Shown here: piece after piece, positions 33,009 through 44,137 of the stretch
Numbering within the stretch: position 1 is the stretch's first letter
How the letters are laid out: each line of letters opens with the position of its first letter
Origin: Ceratobasidium sp. AG-K
Taxonomy: Eukaryota > Basidiomycota > Agaricomycetes > Cantharellales > Ceratobasidiaceae
NCBI GenBank assembly: GCA_037039685.1
Contig: JAWNGF010000007.1
Location: forward strand, 2,666,001 to 2,730,000
Direction of reading: 5' to 3'
Length of the DNA stretch: 64,000 nt
Program-made: the position numbers and the translations under genes
Notes under the pieces: model-generated
The model's database searches: none
Seen by the model: only the letters and a program-made list of their open reading frames with translations
Told to the model about the DNA's origin: nothing

Positions 33009-36000
33009 ATGGGAAAAAGAAGAGTCCCCTGCGATTGCGGCGACTGCGACATTAACAAGCTGGTGACAACCGAGACGCGGAAGCGTCACCTCCAAGGAAA
33101 TTGGCGAAAAAAGCGACGTAAATCGAGCGAACGTCTGGCAAGGGCACGGTGAGTAATCCAATTTACTATCAATTAGTTATGCTAAATTACAATAATACAG
33201 AGAGAGCTTTCGTCGCCATTTATCCAGTAGGGCGTCGCTCAGCGCACGCCGTGGATCCGCCGTTGCTCAGTCCGAACCCGCCGGCGGCGTGCACCCCATG
33301 TTTGATAGCACCCCCGGACCCCCCGATCTACCCCTCCTTATCCCCGAAAATGCCCAGGTCCCCGATCCTATACCCGAAGTTGACCTAACTCACATCTGGG
33401 AGCAAGTTATGCGCGCACATCCGCATACAGACGTTGGCGATCGGACTGTAACAAAGTCCACCAACCTCTCCACCAGCGATTCAGATTTGACCGCTGGACA
33501 CCCCGGATCTGATGCATCCGACCCTGGTAATGAGGGATATAACCCGGCGACTGGTGGCTTGTCGCCCGAGGCACAGCTGCGAGCGGGATTCACATTAGAT
33601 GCGGCAAGGAATGGTAAGTCTCTCTGGTGCATTTGACACTATTCTGGCTGATTTCTATATTAATAGCACCTCTTTCTATTACGCCTAGTATCCTAGACGA
33701 TATTCTATCATTTAAATTTATAGTTCAGTACAAGCCAACTGTCCGTAGCTACAAGGCAATGCAAGACGCTTTTATCCACAAAAAGTCCCACGGCCGTTTG
33801 CGATCGCTGAAACTTGTGCGCGCGCAAATGCTTTCGCTCTCGGCGCTAACATCCGTCAAGTATCATTGCTGCAAGAACTCTTGCGTCTGTTATACCGGCT
33901 ATCTAGGCGATTTACAGGAATGTCCTTACTGCAACGCACCTCGACTGAACCCGGCTGGCCAACCATACTCAGTCTTTTCTTATGTCCCTATGATCCCCCA
34001 AGTCCTTGCCCTTTTCCGCAACAAATCCACCTGCGAGAAGCTTGAATACCGCACAAATTATCAGCGATCGGGCGACATAGACGAGATCTTCGGCGGCGAG
34101 CAATATGAGAGACTAAAACGTACCAAGGTGGAGATAGACGGCAAAAAACAAAGTCATTATCACTTCGAGGATCGTCGCGAACTTGCACTTGGGGTTTCAA
34201 TCGATGGCTTGTGTCCCTTCAAGCGTCGAAAAAACACCTGCTGGCCGATAATTCTCATTAACTATAACTTTCCACCCGAAATCCGAAACCTACTAGAGAA
34301 TATCATCTGCGTCGGCGTAATTCCCGGCCCACATTCTCCCAAGGATATTAATTCCTTTCTTCAGCCGCTTATTGACGAACTGATTGAACTTGCAATGGGC
34401 GTCGAAGCTGTTGATATGCTACGCGAGGAGGTTTTCTTACTGCGCGCTCATATTCTGGCTGTCTTTGGTGATATACCGGCAATCACTAAAGTACTCGAGT
34501 TCTTGGGCCACAATGCTCGATTCCCTTGCCGATTCTGTATGCACGAGGCAATCTCAGGCCAGACATCTGGGGGCGGCACGCATATGTATTGCCCATTACA
34601 TCAACCTGACGGAACGATCGCCGACCCTCTGGACTTGCCTCTGCGAACGCATACAGAAACCCTAGTGCAGGGGGACGAGGTCCTTCGTACACCAAATGAG
34701 CACGCGTGCTCCAAACTGGCAACAACCTACGGTGTTAAAGGGGTCTCACTGCTTGCTAGACTCTCTTCGATCAGCATTCCAGCCTCGTTCCCTGTCGAAG
34801 TGATGCATATGGTGTGGATTAACTTGATCCCCCAGCTTGTCGACCTATGGACCAACGACTTTAACGATATCGACAACGGCGAAGAAACGTACCAAATCGA
34901 CTCGGTACTCTGGGCTCTTATTGGAAATCTATGCGAAGACTCTGGCTGTACGATCCCTTCTGCATTCGGGTGTCGTGTCCCCAATCTGAAAAAGCGCGGC
35001 AATTTTATCGCCGAGTCCTGGATGCTCTTCGCGACTCAGCTTGCCCCTTGCTTACTACGCCGTCGCTTTGCTAAGCGATCATATTATACCCATTTTGTCC
35101 GCCTAATAACTCTGGTTAAGATGTGTGTCGATCATCAAATTTCTAGGGACGACATTCCTACGATTCGCAATGGATTCGCCGAGTGGATTCAAGAATATGA
35201 ACGGTGGGTGAGCGCATACATACACTTGTCGACCAGAAACTTATCGTTGAATAGCATATACTATCAATACAGTGCCAATCGACTACAAACATGCCCCGTC
35301 AACGTTCATTATCTCCTGCACATCGCCGACTCGATCGAATTCCTAGGCCCCGTCTGGGCGTATTGGGCCTTCCCGATGGAGCGATACTGTAGCTTCATCG
35401 GTGCTTCAGTCCGGAGCCGACGATACTACTCGGCAAATATTGCACGGCGAATCTTGGATTGTGCTCAACTGCGAGTTATTCGCGAGGTGTACGACCTTCA
35501 TGATACGATCGTGCTTCGTCACCCCAGGGATGCCGAGGACGCCGAGGATGAAGGTCAGGCAATTGAGGGCGACCGACTTCCAGATTGTAAGTAACCTAAT
35601 AATTTACTACGTTTTTTCTTACGCCCGCATACAACTTAGACCCGAATTGTGCGCTGTTGACCCCCCGTTCCGAACGACTGATGATGACAGAGCCGCTGCG
35701 CCGAAAAATCGCCAAACACTTAGTAACAGCATACGAAACCACATTCCAAGTGGCCAAAGCTTATGTTCCTGCGTCGGTTATGCAATGGGGACGGATGCGC
35801 ATCACGGGGGAGGTGATTTGATCCAGGCACGGGGCTACCACAAGCTACGGGAAGATGGGCGTGACGCATCTTTCATTCGAGTAAGAGTCGCATTTATTGG
35901 TCAAACTATGCTAATATAATTATAGTACGAGCTCGAGGTCGATCGACTCGCACATCTACCAAATGCGCCCCCCGACTTTATCACGCGGTCTTTTTACGGG

Positions 36001-36261
36001 CAGCTCCAGCACCTCTTCGCGCTCCCTATCCCGCCCAACACCGCCATCAATCCCAACAATCACCCTCAGACCCTGTTGCTCGCCTTGGTTTTGGAGGCTC
36101 AAACCGAAGTCAACACCTCGTACGACTACACGGTGGTTTCGTACGATGGTCCACTTTCAAGCGGTGAAGTGATCGACGCGTGCAACATCATGTGTGCGAT
36201 CGGGCGAGTTCGTGATGGAAATAAATGGTGGATTATCGATCGGAGCCCGGGTGCTGAATGA
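33009..36261 (+). CDS. Plavaka-family transposase, one apparent frameshift
   Basis: Exons are 33009-33148, 33201-33613, 33667-35586, 35640-35880 and 35926-36261, with matching phases. The N-terminus has a Cys-rich head (CDCGDCDINKLVTTETRKRH) typical of Plavaka proteins. The long third exon holds the catalytic core region with YHCCKNSCVCYTGYLGDL, CPYCNAPRL, PCRFCMHEA and the LLHIADSIEFLGPVWAYWAF segment. The C-terminal exon contains LLLALVLEAQTEVNTSYDY and ends RSPGAE. The enzyme would cut and move CACTA-like DNA in the nucleus. In exon 4, after WGRMRIT, a run of five G at about 35805-35809 shifts the frame and gives an early TGA. One more G would read into GGGDLIQARGYHKLREDGRD and on to the last exon. 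It is therefore either recently inactivated or a sequencing slip. Confidence 0.85.
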
Positions 36262-36608
36262 ATCCAAGGTGCGCAAACGTTTATCTCACCGCATTTAATT
36301 GAGCTGCGTGATCGCCAGTTTGCTAATGTAACAATTTCTATTATTAGGAACTATGTAATTACAATCGCAAATGTTTATATAACCAGTTTACACCCCATCC
36401 TACAACACCCCTCGAAACCTCCGAACAATCCGAAAGTGGTCGATCATCCGCCAGAGGCCCGTCCGAGGGCGGCGAGCACGTCCGGAAGTATGTTCGGCAA
36501 TCCGGAGGTAAGTTGGGTCGTCCGGAGGTCCGGATATGGAATCCGGAAGTCCGCCAAAAGACATTGGCGGGACTTACCTCCGGATTTTTGTGCCATCCGG
36601 ACCCGACC
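36262..36608 (+). repeat. Right subterminal TCCGGA repeat cluster
   Basis: Repeated TCCGGAGGT, GTCCGGAAGT and TCCGGAT words between the transposase stop and the right terminal repeat, mirroring the cluster at the left end. Confidence 0.7.
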
Positions 36609-36641
36609 CCCGGACGATCCGGAAGTCTGGGGTCCACAGTG
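36609..36641 (-). repeat. Right terminal inverted repeat of the Plavaka element
   Basis: Ends GGGGTCCACAGTG at 36641 and is followed by the TCG target duplicate. Confidence 0.85.
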
Positions 36642-36695
36642 TCGTGGTGATCTAGTGGACGAGGGACGTGACCCTCCGTCTTCTTGAATAGACAT

Positions 36696-38139
36696 GTTTA
36701 TGTGTTTGATAAGCTTGTTTTGTAATGTCGTAAGCTTCTTCTTAGTGGCTATGAGACAAGCCGCGATGGAGAGTGGACGGCACTAAGACCTAAGTGACCT
36801 CTTGGACCGCAACACACTTAAGTGTCTGTAGGCTCTTGAGGGTAGGGGTGGTTCTAAGTGTCACTCAAAGGGATGTTTTGACGAGACAAAACAAGCTGGG
36901 GTTTCCAGGCTTGTTGGTCCTCTATATATATTCAAGACGTGGCCGAGTCATACAGAACGCAGCCACAAGAGTCACAGCAGTCAACCAGTCAGGAGTGTCC
37001 AAGTGAGTCATGCTGTATGAACAGACATGACTCGTATAAAGCACAGCCGCGTTACACAATGTAACAGTAAAACCACAAGAAGGTGGCAACGCGGCAAACA
37101 GGAGCGGAACACAAACACACAAGAAGAGAACAGGCGGGCGAGACAACAGGCGAGTCCGATGGAGTGAGCTAGCTCCCGACAATGTGGGGGAAACGGGCGG
37201 GGAGGGGAACAATAAGGGTGAGTCACGTCACGCCGGTATTCTCTTTTGCGTCCCATTGGTCAACTGACTCATGGCCTCGTGACGTAATTGTCAGGGTTCC
37301 CGCCCTTGTAGTCGACTCCGAGACCAGTGCACCTTGTGTTCTGTCTAGATACAGTCCCAGCGCACCTCTCACAGACTCCTGTACATAGTCCCGAATAGAT
37401 TTTATGACAGGCGTTTATCATTTTATCGTTTGTATCGTTTACAGTTCAGTCATGATTGCTCTCGTCTCGCGCGCTAGCACTTATCGCGCAAGCGGCCCCA
37501 CAGGCCGCGAGCTTTTCCACAATGGCCCTCAATGCACGTGGTGGCAGGGGCTTGCCCTTTGCCCCGTAGGCCAAAGCAGCAACCTTCGGGCGCATTGCCA
37601 GTCGGCCGTGGCACGATTGGCCAAGGACGGCGAATTGCGCCCCGCACGTGCTGCCGCTCAGTTGTCCGCCGTATGAATGTGCGCGTCCCTGTCCTGGGTC
37701 TCGACCGCGTGACCGGCGTCCCGTGGGACCTTAAATACGGTCCGGAATGTGACTACTCGCTTCCGTCGCTGACAAACCGTTACTCATCCGATAACTGATC
37801 CGAGCAAGATCCGAACATGATCCTGACGGTCACGTTCTGCCAGCGAGTTCTGAGAGCACGTGTCCAACGGTCTGCTCACGCCGTCCGACTGTTGCGGCTC
37901 GCCCGTTTGTGTGCCGCAAGATCCCGACTCCGGTCCTCGCTTTGCGTCTTCAGACGCCGTTTGACTCCGCTCTTCCTTGCCAACATTGCGAGTCTGACTG
38001 CTCGGCACCCTCGGCACTTGCTCAGTCGCACACCGTCCGACCCGTTTGTCCCCGGCCGTACTCCTTAGCATTCCACGTGAGTCACTTTTTTTCCTTACCC
38101 CAGTCAGTCCCGACGCTCGTGCTAACTCGGTCGGCAGTC
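36696..38139. other. Retroelement-type flank, no gene called
   Basis: This lies upstream of the gag-like frame on the minus strand and should contain its leader or LTR, but I could not define LTR borders. A TATATATATTC box lies at about 36925. GAGTCATGCTGTATGAACAGACATGACTC at 37003-37031 is a small imperfect inverted repeat. The rest may be the promoter and 5' UTR of the plus-strand gene at 38140. Confidence 0.35.
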
Positions 38140-39024
38140 ATGCCGCCCGATTCCCTTTTCGACTGCTCCTCACCATCGTCCCCCTCGCCTGCCACCTCTG
38201 TCTCCCTCGGGGTTCGGATCTCCGATCCCTCGCCCCAGCATGACTCGAACGGCAACTCGCCCGCCCTGTCGCCGTTGTCCGCGAGCTCGGTTTCCCTCGG
38301 CATTTGGATGCCCAACTCGGCTCCCGCAAACGGCACGGACTCGATGTTTACTGGGCCGCCCCCGTCTTCACCGCGTCTGTCGTCCTCCCCGCCGCTATCG
38401 TACGCCGCTGCTCCCTCTGCTGCAAGCTCGGTCTCTCTCGGCCGCTGGACGACCAACTGGGCTCCCGCAAACGGCACGAACTTGGCGCTTACCGAGCTGC
38501 CCCCGTCCTTGCTGCTGCTGTCGTCCGCCGGCGATGGTTCTCTATCCACTTCCGACTCGGTCTCCCTTGGTCAGTCCGTAGCCAACCCCGTTCCCTTGTC
38601 CTCGCTCGTGTCGGTCGCTGGATTGACCTCGTCCCAAAGTTCACCCTCCCTCGGCACTTGGGTCTTGGACCGCCCTAAGTCCCTCCGTCTCTCGTCCCCG
38701 GGCTCGTCCTCGGTCTCGGACTCGCATTCCCCTGCCGCTTCGCCTCGCTCATGGATTTCGAGCTTGGTTATTGGCGAAGACTTTGCCCACGCGCGGGAGA
38801 TCTGGCCCGATCTCTCCGCCGCTCTTTCCGATGAAGGTCGCCGTCATGCTGACGCTATCGCTGACCTGTTCACTCGCCGCGGGTTTATTCCGCATCTTTC
38901 ACTTGACGCTGAGTGGAATACCCTGCTCGCCGATCACATTGAGCGCGTGCTTGTGATTCAATCGTAAGTTACTTCTATTCACGTGATACTTGGTGACTAA
39001 CTATCGAGCAGTTTGTTTGAGTGA
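38140..39024 (+). CDS. Unknown Ser/Pro-rich protein with SVSLG repeats
   Basis: Exons are 38140-38963 and 39012-39024, joined across a GTAAGT...CAG intron of 48 nt, giving 278 aa. Five degenerate repeats of about 40 residues each contain SVSLG or SPSLG followed by Trp or a hydrophobic, for example SVSLGIWMPNSAPANGT and SVSLGRWTTNWAPANGT. The last 75 residues look folded (SSLVIGEDFAHAREIWPDLS, RRGFIPHLSLDAEWNTLLAD). No signal peptide is seen at the chosen start. An upstream in-frame extension to 37909 exists but has less protein-like composition. I do not recognise the family; its position in the mobile-element cluster suggests it may be carried by one. Confidence 0.45.
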
Positions 39025-40179
39025 TCAATGGCCTTGCGACCTGTATGTATGCCTGTCAATATATATATAAATTGTACATTAGTTACATTAGTTACATTTT
39101 GAACAATTCAATTCCGTTTCAGACTTTCGAAGTAGCTACGCACCTTCATTAGCCCCGTCAAAGTGAGCACAATTGTTCGTGTGCACAGCAGGCTCGCAAT
39201 ATTCACTGCAAGATTGGTCAAACCGAGTATGAAGGCTCAGCATACTTCACTCTCGGCTGTCAACCATCATCTGGCCGAGCCCGGACTCCTGCCTCACAGG
39301 CTACAACTGCATGCACGTAGGTATACCCGTATGACGATTCAGGCCCCGCGCAGTCGTACGTGGTTTGAGGCCATGAATACCCGCGCTCACCCTTATTCCG
39401 TTGGCTTCTGCATCCCTGTTGAGTCATACGCCGTATGGGTCTCCACATTGATCCACCATTCTAGACCAGCTGACATCACGTGATGCACCTCACCTCGGGA
39501 TGTCCAAGGATTGATGGTCTCCGTCCGACAATCCTAGCTCATCCTACGTGAGCCTATAACCTAACTAACTGATCCTAAGTCTCTGAGTCTTCTCATGAGT
39601 TGTAGCATGATCTTAAGTCGAAGGAGGCATTTGTCCCTTGGCGACTTAGCGGCTACCTGGCGTAAAATGGTGCTTGGTTACATTGAGGACGGTCACGAAT
39701 TGATTGATTTGGACTGATTCGCTCAGATATGTCTGCATTTTAGCTTTGGGTATAATTAAATTATGTGTATTTATATTATATTGGTCTGGTTCAAACCCAA
39801 CCACAACCCTAACTTAACCTAACAATAACCTAACGCTAACTTTGGGTTGGCGTCTAGCTTTGTTGTTTTGTAAGCGTTAGTCATCTGGTATGACAAAGCA
39901 TTATATAAGACTTACCAATCGGTCACGTGACATGTTAGCGCTGGGCGCTAAAGGACCCTTGGTAGGGCTCGACGTGGACAAAGGGTCTCGACCCTTGGTT
40001 CTGTTGGTCCAACTACTCCGAAGCCCGAACTCCCCGGCTCGGTTCCCCGCACTTGTTGGCGGGTCGAACTCTGGGGTCGAGGCTATAAGCGTCCTGTTAC
40101 AGGACGGGCCGGTGTCGCTGTGTCTTCCTGCTGCGCTTTGCGCCGGGGATTTGCGGGCGCCGGTTGTCAGGTACCTAAG
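39025..40179. other. No gene seen, telomere-like TAACC words
   Basis: AT-rich sequence. Degenerate CCCTAACTTAACCTAAC words at about 39809-39840 lie next to AACCCAACC and GGGTTGG copies that can pair. A GC-rich block at 39930-40170 precedes LTR-like repeat B. Confidence 0.35.
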
Positions 40180-40547
40180 TGACGTGGAACAATTTAGCAC
40201 ACGTGGGCTCACTTAGGCGGACACGTGTAGCCAAGGAGTGACATGACCGGCTGCCAAGGATTCGTTCCTTTGTACCGTGCCAAGTGGCGTGGTCTTGGCT
40301 GTTGACACGTGTCAACTTCGGCCGCCGAGATCCATGTTGTCATACTATCATTTGCTGATAGGTTATCTCGCTTAAATCGCCAAGCCGGCCACCGTGCCGC
40401 TTAGCGTGGGAGTTCCTTGGCTCCCAGCAGATATATAAACAAGGGGATGAGCACTGATGAGGTGTCATACCAAAAGCGCTAGTATACGTTGTGTGCTAGC
40501 CCTTTGCTTTCATCCCCGCTCCGCTCCATCCTTATCTAACCTAACCT
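40180..40547 (+). repeat. LTR-like dispersed repeat, copy B
   Basis: Same start (TGACGTGGAACAAT), TATA box (ATATATAAAC at 40431) and end (CTAACCTAACCT) as copy A, in the same orientation 12.5 kb away. It has few substitutions and lacks about 27 bp near the 3' end. Confidence 0.65.
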
Positions 40548-41161
40548 TAGTGCATTAATCTGGACAACACATGTGGATTAGTAATGTATGGATGTAGTAT
40601 TCTAGGGTCTGAGGGTTCCACCATAAGGTACACTGCCACATGGATTGTGTTCTTTTAATTTGAAATTCTGCAGCTGAGTAACAGCAGTGACAAACCCATA
40701 GAATTATTTTTGGGTGCTGCTGGCCTACATCTGTAGCTGCATGCATTCCAAGGCTGTCAGAGAAGTTTGGGGCAGAACTAATCACCAGATCTTGAGATAA
40801 ACAGTTGGTTATAGTTTAATTATCATATGTGCACCCCTAAAACCTGACCTGACCGCTTCTAACCTATGTGCATACAAGGAACCAAGTTGCCACACCACGC
40901 GTGGCACCTCCACTCCATCTTGTAACTGTAACTGTTACAGCTGGGAGGTTGTCACTTGCGCATGGCCATCACTTGACCAGGTGTGGGTCCCCTGATATGA
41001 TTCAGTAGTTCCACTATTCATGGTGACTGGCACCAGTGTAGAATGCACATACATAGGTTACAATTGGGGATGCTCACATAAGAACAAGAGAGGACATAAA
41101 CATAAGACATTGCCAAGATACAACACACGTGCGCCTGGTCAAGGACCGCACGCTACATCCC
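40548..41161. other. No gene seen
   Basis: 3' flank of the kinase gene. AT-rich, with one short minus-strand open stretch (40785-40555) that has no recognisable features. Confidence 0.35.
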
Positions 41162-43815
41162 TCACAGCTCCGGAGCCCCCACCTGTTTTGCGGACATGAT
41201 CCGAGTGAACGTTTTGAGCCTGAAAGACACGTTGGGCCAGTTGATCTGCTGTACGACTATTTTCACGCTCGCAAGCCAGTCATCCCGAGTCTCGGACAAA
41301 TTCTGCTTCCAGGTCTTCTGCTTAGTGGGCATTACACGGCTCTGTTGGTTTACCGAGGGGGTAGTGGTGGATCCAAGTGCTGCACTCTGAGATTGCGATG
41401 CCGTGTTATGATCTAGCTGCGGGAATCGTTCGATCACAGGTAAGTAACGCCCTTCGACCTCAATGGGTATGTCGCCGTCCTCCTCAAGTCGCACAATCTC
41501 TGTGAGCAGAAGTCTCATTAGAGCCTCGTGAACGTGTTCAGGCGACTCCTCGAGATCAGTCCTAAAGGCCCATTCAGGCGAAATGTATGAGCACATATCG
41601 CGCAGCATTGGTGCCAGCGACTTCAAGCCTTCGTGAAGCATGCCCTCCCAATCAAACGACATTATTTGATCACGTTCATCGCCGGCTTCGTTGAATGGCC
41701 GATGCTCCTGCATCTTCCTAAGGTAGCGTACCAATTGTGCAGAGTGCTCGGGCTCCTGTGGGGAGTTTGGGGGAGCAGAGCGAATAAGGATCCAGGAAAT
41801 GAGCCAAAAGACCGACTCCGCATCATGAAAAAGTCGATGCACACAAGTTATTTGGGACCGTTGGGTGGCAGTTAGTTTCGGTGGCGTCGCCTGTAACAAA
41901 GTAGAGTAGAAGTCATAATGTTTGTCGCCATATTGGTCCTTGTACCGTGCAAGTGCGACACCTTCTAGGAGAGGCATCTCCGCCAAGTTACTCTGGTGGC
42001 TTGCGAAGGGTAGAAGGGCCCCGGAGGACACGGAGCGAGCAATGAATTTGGGCGTGCCCTAGCAAACCAGTGAGCCCCACAAAAATTAACTTATAGATTC
42101 GCCTACGGTTCTTTCCGCGAGCAACTTGGGATCGCTTTGTGCCTCATCAAGGTCTACACCGTGTCCAAGATCGACGAGCAAGCATGCAGGTCGTGGTTTC
42201 TCATCCCTACGAGAGCGAGGCGCCTGTTAGAATGCAAACGCCAGCAAGGATCAAACATTACCTTTCCGGGTCTTTTGGTAGTACCTGGTTGATATATTTT
42301 ACGTTGTCGTAGCCGTCAATACATCGATCGTAGAATTCCTCGTCCGCTGGAGCAACCATAACATTACCTTCACTAACATCTCGGTGCATGACACGAGATT
42401 GTTCGTACATATTCCGCTGCACTGTATCCATCGAGTGAGAAGTATATAACGGCTAGATAAGGGCTGTTACTCACCAGCACAGGCGTCATACATCACACGC
42501 AGAAACTCCAGAGCGCTTTCAATGGTTGTCAAGCGTTTCCCTACATCTAGTGTAAACAGCCGCGCCTTTTCCCTAGGATCTGGGACCGATTCGTCCAACG
42601 CTCGTGGTAGGGATGGAGTGCAAATCTGGTCTCCATGTTCGTCCAGGACTCCGCCGAAACGAGCAACCGACATGAGTCCGGGAAGCTGTCGGGGCTTGTG
42701 AGCCTTGTTGCATAACTCGGCTTCTATAAATCTCCCGCGAGTATTTCGCCAGATGTCCTTTACGAAGTACTCAACGCCGGTTTCGATATGGCGCACGATT
42801 GCAACAAAACGGCGCTGTCCAGGTCCCATCTCTGGTCTTGCTTCCCCTGCCACAAAAACCTCGTCGTCGACTTTGATCGCCCATATGGGCTTCAAGTTCT
42901 CTGCTATGCTTGCGTCCGGGTGTGGTACCAAGTTCATGGAAGGGTCTCTTGAAGGCATCGCGTACAACCGCCGAATAAATGCGAATATCGTCCTCGGGGT
43001 CCAGTCTAACAGTGGAGAATACTGGATGGCGCTGGCGTCGTGATAGAATAAACGATAGCGCTTTCCTATGGAGGCAAACCCAAGGACTGACACCTGTTCA
43101 GGTCGGTTTTGTAGATGGTGTAGGAGGTATTTTGCCGCCTGGGCTATAGCTTCTTGGTCCTTCGATATCGCATATCGTTCCACGTGTTTAGCGTCTTGAC
43201 CTTTGCTCCTCCACCCCTTTACTTCCCCCGTTGCGACTAGAGCATGCCATTTTGGTACAGGGCATAAAAAGCTTTTGTTTTGGCTGTGATCTGATCACGA
43301 TACATTAGCCTCCACTCGCCACGGTGTAGGGATGTCGCGGCGAACTCACCCGCTAAGCCAGCCAATATGCTTGCCTCGTCCTCTAACACGACGAAATCCG
43401 GAGATATGGACCCTCCAAATGGGTTGTAAATCATTTGCTCGTGGCATGTAAGGAAGACGAGGGCCCGTCGGGGTTGGTTTTGAGCGGGGAGCGACTGGAA
43501 TACCTCGTAGCTTATCGAATTGAGGAGCTTCAGGAGAGGTACGTATAGTTGGGCTTCCTTTTGAAAAGTATCTACAGTTTTTTGGAACTGATTCACCAAG
43601 ACCTCCAGCGCTGGCCACGGAGACCAAGATTCGCCCTCAGTGAGGGTTGCAGCAAGGTGCGTGGATAGAAAATCATTCTCCGAGACCTCTTTGGCAAGTT
43701 CGAGGAGTGCGCGTTTCTTGGGATCTTTAAGCCACTCGCGGTTTTCACTAAGAGTCCCATAATCATTCCTGATCGGGCTGGAAAGGGGCGGAATACTCGA
43801 GTTAGAGGTCGACAT
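41162..43815 (-). CDS. FunK1-type fungal protein kinase
   Basis: Five exons, 43815-43350, 43290-42475, 42421-42262, 42206-42107 and 42058-41162, join in phase to give about 812 aa. The N-terminal region has VPKWHALVATGEVK and VLGFASIGKRYRLFY, which FunK1 proteins use before the kinase core. The core shows a probable ATP-binding Lys in YFVKDIW, the catalytic loop HRDVSEGNVMV (HRD...N), a DLG in place of DFG (LLVDLGHGVD) and an activation-segment end GTPKFIA. HDAESVFWLISWIL follows, the usual FunK1 signature in the C-lobe. FunK1 is a kinase family expanded in multicellular basidiomycetes; substrates are unknown. The catalytic residues appear intact, so this is probably active. The C-terminal 100 residues are Ser/Gln-rich and then basic. 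Confidence 0.85.
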
Positions 43816-44137
43816 GGAATGTGGTGGTCGCGGTCAAGTGGCGCGGATTGTTCCCACCCGATGTGCACGTGACATCATGAGCATTAGCCAGGAACCTGTG
43901 CTCGGCGGTCCAAGTCGAGTGCAAAAAATTAACCAAATAAACTATACGCCAGCCCACAACATATTCCGTAGACCCCAATAATAGTATTCATTCTAAGGAC
44001 GGAAGGGTATATCAATGACAGTGTGAATAAACGATAGACGAAAGGCGTTTTTACAACTCCAAAACTCGGGTAGGTGCGTCGGGGGGTGAGGACAAGTATG
44101 CGAACGAGTGCCTGACTCGCAGAAAATTCGTACGTAT
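43816..44137. other. Kinase promoter and chitin synthase 3' region
   Basis: 322 bp between the kinase start and the chitin synthase stop. No other feature was seen. Confidence 0.4.

Larger units (their letters stand above)
29278..36641 (+). mobile_element. Plavaka-type (CACTA-like) DNA transposon, complete ends
   Basis: The element is bounded by inverted repeats beginning CACTGTGGACCCC and flanked on both sides by TCG (29275-29277 and 36642-36644), a 3-bp target duplication as expected for CACTA-type elements. It carries a plus-strand Plavaka transposase gene (33009-36261) and a divergent minus-strand accessory gene (29936-32594). About 530 bp at the left end and 380 bp at the right hold many TCCGGA/TCCGGAGGT words, likely subterminal transposase-binding repeats. 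It sits inside the retrotransposon gag frame and is therefore younger than it. Confidence 0.9.
28087..36695 (-). pseudogene. Truncated LTR-retrotransposon gag-like frame, split by a transposon
   Basis: The frame starts at 36695 (MSIQEDGGS), runs 18 codons to 36642, is interrupted by the 7364-bp Plavaka element, and resumes in the same frame at 29277, continuing to 28087. The protein is Pro/Ser/Gln-rich at first. It then has a long helical, coiled-coil-like part (NNVREELNTTRQGQLEWNEA, INNMREEIDE) and ends at VTRPEAFDGKR, the motif that opens the capsid-like domain of Ty3/gypsy-type Gag in fungi. It stops abruptly there, at the end of repeat A, so the nucleocapsid and polymerase parts are missing. 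It is not functional as found: both split and truncated. Confidence 0.75.

Noticed and set aside
39780..39840. tRNA-like GGTTCAAACCC word
   Set aside because: No cloverleaf could be formed around it.
39799..39850. Interstitial telomere
   Set aside because: The TAACC words are irregular and do not form a run of the TTAGGG type usual in these fungi.
43237..43350. Apparent frameshift in the FunK1 kinase
   Set aside because: A GTGAGT...ATCAG intron (43349-43291) with correct phase joins the two parts.
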